Assembly (NCBI GenBank): GCA_964058805.1
Contig: CAXKVV010001564.1
Coordinates: forward strand, 1-23,332
Source of the DNA: Schoenoplectus triqueter
Lineage: Eukaryota; Streptophyta; Magnoliopsida; Poales; Cyperaceae
Direction: 5' to 3'
DNA length: 23,332 bases
Every line of letters begins with the position of its first letter. Positions within the stretch are counted from its first letter, which is position 1. Made by a program: the position numbers and the translations under genes. The notes beneath the pieces were generated by a model. That model was given only the letters and a program-made list of their open reading frames with translations, searched no databases and was not told the origin of the DNA. Of this stretch, positions 19,316 to 23,332 are shown one piece after another.

Positions 19316-19740
19316 ACTGAGGCCACCACTGCTTGGGCCAGTTGGTAGTGAATTGGCTCTTCAGAGGGAGGGTTTGGATTGAGCCAATGGCGGAGGTAGA
19401 AAATATATTTAGTGGTGTCAACTTATATATTTTAAAGATTATTATAAATAATAATAATTAAATATATAAATTGATAAGATATTTTTTCTAAATTTAGTGG
19501 TGTCAAATGACATCAATATTCACAATGTGGCTCCGCCACTAGATTGAGCCCTGCAAGTGAAGGTAAGGAATAGGTTAGAGGGATTTGTATTGCCTGATGT
19601 GCAGTACGAGGGCAGCACACGCTCACACTGTTGGATTCACGAGAGGGTCATTGTGAGATGGGTGAAGCATGAATTTTTATGTGATCGGACGGTTTTTAAG
19701 TCGCGCTGCACCGTATAGCGTGGCAGACGATACGAATTCC
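19316..19740 (+). mobile_element. SINE-like retroelement, split by a MITE
   Basis: Seen: TGGGCCAGTTGG (19334-19345) fits the polymerase III A box TRGCNNAGYNGG at 11 of 12 positions. GGATTGAGCC (19376-19385), completed by C after the insertion at 19551, fits the B box GGTTCRANNCC at about 9 of 11. The spacing between boxes is tRNA-like. The following sequence to about 19735 is clearly less AT-rich than its surroundings (for example CGGACGGTTTTTAAGTCGCG). Established: tRNA-derived SINEs have this head. Neither a poly(A) or simple-repeat tail nor flanking duplications could be fixed, so both ends are approximate. Confidence 0.55.
19386..19541. mobile_element. 156-bp MITE inserted in the SINE B box
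   Basis: Seen: a perfect 9-bp duplication GATTGAGCC (19377-19385 and 19542-19550) flanks an element starting AATGGCGGAGGTAG, whose right end inverted reads TAGTGGCGGAGCCAC. The phrase ATTTAGTGGTGTCAA occurs twice inside, near 19409 and 19494. It is too short to encode anything. The GGCGGA core and 9-bp duplication resemble the 444-bp element at 8682-9125, but the interiors differ, so it is a separate family, tentatively Mutator-like. Confidence 0.88.
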
Positions 19741-21470
19741 AAATTAGAGAGTGTGTGTGGGGTGTGTACCTACGGATTATATTTTTCTAGTTTATTTTTA
19801 TTTTCTAACAATCATTGGAAGAAAATAATGTGAAGAAAAATAAACTACTTTTCTTCATTTTTTATTCCGACCGAATTAAGAAATAATGACTTTAGAAATT
19901 GTTAGCAAATAATATTAAAGTTCTAAAACTATTGCTCATTAATTAATTTGACTCGGTAAAGTTTCAGTTTTGATATTGTGTTAATTGAGAAAATAATACA
20001 CTCTCTTTTCTTTGAGTCGGTCAAAAGACAGTTTCTTACAGAGGAGCAAGTTTTTAATCCAATTAAAACTTATTAATGCCTTAAAATTACTTGGTTGATG
20101 TTATATAAATCTCTGTACAGCTCACGAAATAAGATAACAGAAGAAAAAAACAGAGAGATAGAAAAGATTCAACAAGTACAATACAATTTCATTTCAAAGA
20201 AAATTTCCCACATAAGAATATATCAATTTATATTTGACAATGAGAGTCATGGAACTTCTCTCGCTATCTGGCTTTTTGGAGAGATTCTCTTGATTAATAA
20301 AATCTATACGGGTTAGAACAACGAACAATCAACATGAGAAGTGAGAATTGACACAAAGTCTAGGGATATTTGCCTTTTAATTGAACTCTAGCACATCTTA
20401 GCTTTTTGCCTTTTACCTAAAACACTGTTTGCAATGGTTGATTACTTGGTTGGGTCTAGGCTGCTCTGCAGTTGCATGTTAATTGATCGTCAAGAGGACT
20501 TTTTTTTCTATTTGGGACTAAAAAGATGAGGTCTAAGTCCTCAAAATTTATTAAATAAGATCACAAAGTTTGATCACAGTTATAGTTATGAGAACAAAGA
20601 AACGCAGGGAGGATCAAAAATTGATTTTTTTTTGGATCAAAAGTAAAAATTATTTGATATAAACTTATATTTCAATATTTTCTGAAAATATACATAATTA
20701 TAAAAAAAATTGTAAAAAAGAATTATAACCACGGGTTAACTCATCCCCTGATTCCACTTGGATCCACCCTGCCCGCTGGATGAGAGGAACTTCATCATAA
20801 TTATGATCTTATGTCATTCTTAATTAGGGAAAAAATGCTAATCCCCAAATAATGAATTTAATCCTTTAAGTTACCGCAAATTTTGTTGTTGCCCGACCAG
20901 TGCTACACAAAATGAGCCCCATGAATCTAAAATCAATCTACACATTGTACAGTGTCTTTGCCCATCATCTTTAACGTACATCCCAATTTATCAGGTAGCT
21001 ACCGAAAATTTTAGGTACTTTAGAGGATACATACCCCCAAATGATGCAATGATTTAATGATTTTGGGGACAACTAACTAGTTCTTCAATAAATAGACTAC
21101 ATTATTAATAAAAAGCACTTGCAAACTAACTTTCAACGATAATATGGTCCTTATAAATTTATTGCTTTACTTAAGACACCACATGTAATTGTTTAATTTA
21201 GTTGGAATAATTAACTATGCTAAATGATTCAATTACTTCCTTCACTAATAATATTATGGTATTTTACAGGATATATATATATATATATATATATTGCAAT
21301 TTTAATTGTGTGAATGAAATTCATTTGTCTATCCATTTTTTTATGAATAATTTTCACATTCCAAGCTCTAAAACGACTGAACATTATATTATGAAAGATG
21401 AGGGTAGAAAACTGAAATCTTGCTGTTGCAACGTCATGCATGAGCATGACACAGAGGAAAATAGCACCTT
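19741..21470. other. AT-rich intergenic DNA
   Basis: No gene is supported. A GT-rich patch (GAGTGTGTGTGGGGTGTGT, about 19748-19766) and a (TA)n run at about 21270-21294 are visible. The short frames at 20095-20316 and 21217-21495 have no motifs, and the second is built partly on the TA run and on sequence at the edge of the next element. Confidence 0.4.
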
Positions 21471-21478
21471 GTCACTAG

Positions 21479-22418
21479 TAGGGCTAATGTTTTAAAATGC
21501 AGATTACAATATACGTGCAGTTGACCACTGCATAGTGCATATGCAACATGTAGGTGCATATACGGTTCAGTATGCGGATTACATATACGGATATGTATTA
21601 CAAAATATCTTATAATATTTAAATCAATTATTTATTTTTGAAGAATTTTAATATAAAACAAAGAAAATATAATAAGATATTAATATAATTTTGAATATTT
21701 TGTATAAAAATATAATATAATTAATTTTATAGACTTAATAGGATAAATATTTTAAAAAATAATGCGCATGATTGAATATGCATGCGGCATACTCTTATGC
21801 ATGCGGCATAGTATCACATAAGCATAAGTGAACCGTATATGCGGCCACATTTTAAAATAATTAGTAGAGCTGTCAATGACACCCTTTGGCTGTTTACCCG
21901 ACCTACATTGTACTCGATAAAATAGGTATGGGTAAGGTTTTATTTTCGTTAGGTCATCGAGTATGGGTATGGGTAAAAAAAAATTTCGTTAGCTTATCGG
22001 GTATGGATATGAGTAAGGGGTTTTCATTACCCATTATCCATTAGGTAAATTATATATATATATATATAGCTAAATATATATAAATACAATTATTTTATAT
22101 TTTTAATAAAAATATATATAGTAATTAGTATATATTTTTTATTACAATTGACATGAAAAAAAATTATATGATTTTTGTTATATCTAAAATATTTATTATT
22201 ATTGTACTTTATTACTATATTTATTTAATGCTATTTATTTGTCTAAATTATATAATTTTTTATTGAATTATTTTTATTTTTACTCGTTATATATCATTAC
22301 CCGTTCATTACCCAAAATTTTTAATGGGTAAGAGTAGGATATCGGTAAAGAAAATTTTAATGGGTATGGATGTGAAAATATATTCACCCGTACCTTACCC
22401 TACCCATTGACACCCCTA
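21479..22418 (+). mobile_element. hAT-like MITE (family B/C), second copy, interrupted
   Basis: Seen: the right end inverted reads TAGGGGTGTCAATG. The left end is split by a nested element: TAGGGCT lies before it (21479-21485) and TAGAGCTGTCAATG after it (from 21865). With the nested element and one 9-bp duplication removed the length is 554 bp. The flanks are GTCACTAG (21471-21478) and ATCACTAG (22419-22426), an 8-bp duplication with one mismatch. A subterminal block TTCGTTAG..CATCGAGTATGG occurs twice (about 21946 and 21987). It aligns in inverted orientation with the MITE at 3609-5919 and shows that copy's LTR insertion site uninterrupted. It is non-autonomous. Confidence 0.88.
21486..21862. 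mobile_element. 377-bp element nested in the end of the hAT-like MITE
   Basis: Seen: AATGTTTTAAAATGCAG at the left and, inverted, AATTATTTTAAAATGTGG at the right form imperfect terminal inverted repeats. Flanks are AGTAGGGCT (21477-21485) and AGTAGAGCT (21863-21871), a 9-bp duplication with one mismatch. That target includes the first seven bases of the MITE at 21479. Subterminal sequence is rich in CATATGCGG-type motifs (TATGCGGATTACATATACGG on the left, GCATGCGGCATA twice on the right), and the centre is AT-rich. It is non-coding. The 9-bp duplication suggests a Mutator-like origin, not certain. Confidence 0.78.
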
Positions 22419-22585
22419 ATCACTAGATAACTAGTGTACTTGGTCTCCTAAAAGGAGAAAAAGCTAGGGTAATTTCATTGATACGATTAAATTTCATTTC
22501 TTAAATGAAAATAATATATCTAGATATTATCCTTAAGAATTGGGTTGGATATCTCAAGGATTGATCCTAGTGGGCTTACGAGAGA

Positions 22586-23015
22586 GTCGGATAAGGATTG
22601 GATTTGATAAGGACTTTTAGAGGGTTGGGTTCAAAAGGCTTGATTTTTAAAGTGTGAGCTCGATTCTTGAGAAATCCAGCTCTTATCAAACCCTTAGGAC
22701 TCTAAAGGCCAGGTAAGGATCAGATAATGGTCGACGAGTAATGGCTTGATATATATTTTTTGACGATTATGTATTTTTTTAATATTAATTTATATTTATG
22801 TAAAAATATAAAATTATATTTTTCTATTTTGGCATTTTATTTTAATTTTTTTCTATTTTTAAAATTTTTTAAGTGTAATTAATATACAATATAAAATATT
22901 AAAGAAATACTTCGAAAAGGGTCGGATAAGGGCTAAATTAGAAGGGCTTTCTTTTTAAAAATTAAGACTGATTCTTAAGAAACTCGGCCCTTACCATTAG
23001 AAAGGATCGACCGGA
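22586..23015 (+). repeat. Imperfect direct repeat pair, about 335 bp apart
   Basis: A block of about 100-120 bp starting GTCGGATAAGG at 22586 is repeated from 22921. Shared order: GGGCTT/GGCTT, TTTTTAAA, GATTCTTGAGAAA (second copy GATTCTTAAGAAA), CTCTTATCA or CCCTTACCA, then AAGG. Between them is AT-rich sequence. These could be subterminal or terminal repeats of an unidentified element; no target duplication was located. Confidence 0.55.
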
Positions 23016-23332
23016 CTTGTGAGGGTTGGATTTTTGAAGGGTCGGTCGGGTCAAGTTCAAGGGTCGAGCCTTTATGGGCTATGCCTAAATATATCAATGT
23101 TTAATGGAATCTTTGTTACACTAGTTTGAATGAGTTGACTAATAAAAAAAATATCGATTCAGATACATAAGTTGAGTCACGAGAAAGTAAGAGGCGCCGC
23201 TAATTTACGGTGATAGTGAAAGAGAATGAGAAAGGTGATATTGAGTTAGGGTTCAACAAAAAAAATATAAACTATTATTATTCGAGCTGAGCCGAGACAC
23301 AAACCGAGCCAACCTAAACTCAAACTCAGCTC
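23016..23332. other. Right edge, possible start of another repeat
   Basis: GGGTCGGTCGGGTCAAG (about 23039-23055) and a CGAGC-rich end (GAGCTGAGCCGAGAC, 23284-23298, and ACTCAAACTCAGCTC at the edge) look like repetitive, element-like sequence cut by the window boundary. No gene is visible. Confidence 0.35.

Noticed and set aside
21857..21864. ATAATTAG as the left target duplication of the 21.9-22.4 kb MITE
   Set aside because: It matches the right flank ATCACTAG at only 6 of 8 bases, whereas GTCACTAG at 21471-21478 matches at 7 of 8 and fits the nested-insertion model.

Overview
The window is nuclear DNA of a flowering plant, probably a eudicot. It is very AT-rich, contains GT-AG introns, and carries classes of transposable elements typical of angiosperms. 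The one host gene I recognise belongs to the plant-specific heavy-metal-associated isoprenylated protein (HIPP) family. No rRNA gene, intact tRNA gene, CRISPR array or bacterial-style operon was seen. The species cannot be named from this sequence alone.

Most of what can be explained is a layered set of transposons, many still bounded by target-site duplications (TSDs). From the left: a decayed GGCGGA-type MITE (about 1.9-2.3 kb); a three-copy 73-bp tandem repeat (2.6-2.8 kb); a 554-bp hAT-like MITE (3609-5919) split by a 1752-bp solo LTR on the minus strand (3856-5607); a fold-back element (about 6.6-6.9 kb); a second GGCGGA MITE (about 7.2-7.6 kb); and an L1-type LINE 3' fragment (about 8.3-9.6 kb) split by a third GGCGGA MITE. 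Next comes a 2630-bp hAT transposon (9803-12432) with an 8-bp TSD, CCCGA-rich ends, its own promoter, a leader intron and an in-frame-deleted transposase of 166 residues.

The host gene lies at 14311-15129, with a 361-bp Mutator-like MITE (13493-13853) about 0.4 kb upstream. It keeps a short first exon, the CxxC half of a metal-binding domain and a C-terminal farnesylation motif. A frame-shifting internal deletion breaks the reading frame between them, so it is annotated as a pseudogene or truncated gene.

The right part holds a 308-bp hAT MITE made almost wholly of CCCGA repeats (17588-17895), a SINE-like sequence whose B box is the target of a 156-bp MITE (19386-19541), and a second copy of the 554-bp hAT-like MITE (21479-22418). 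A 377-bp element sits inside the first bases of that second copy. The two 554-bp copies are in opposite orientation and interpret each other: each supplies the uninterrupted version of the site where the other was hit. The rest is AT-rich intergenic DNA with no gene I can support.
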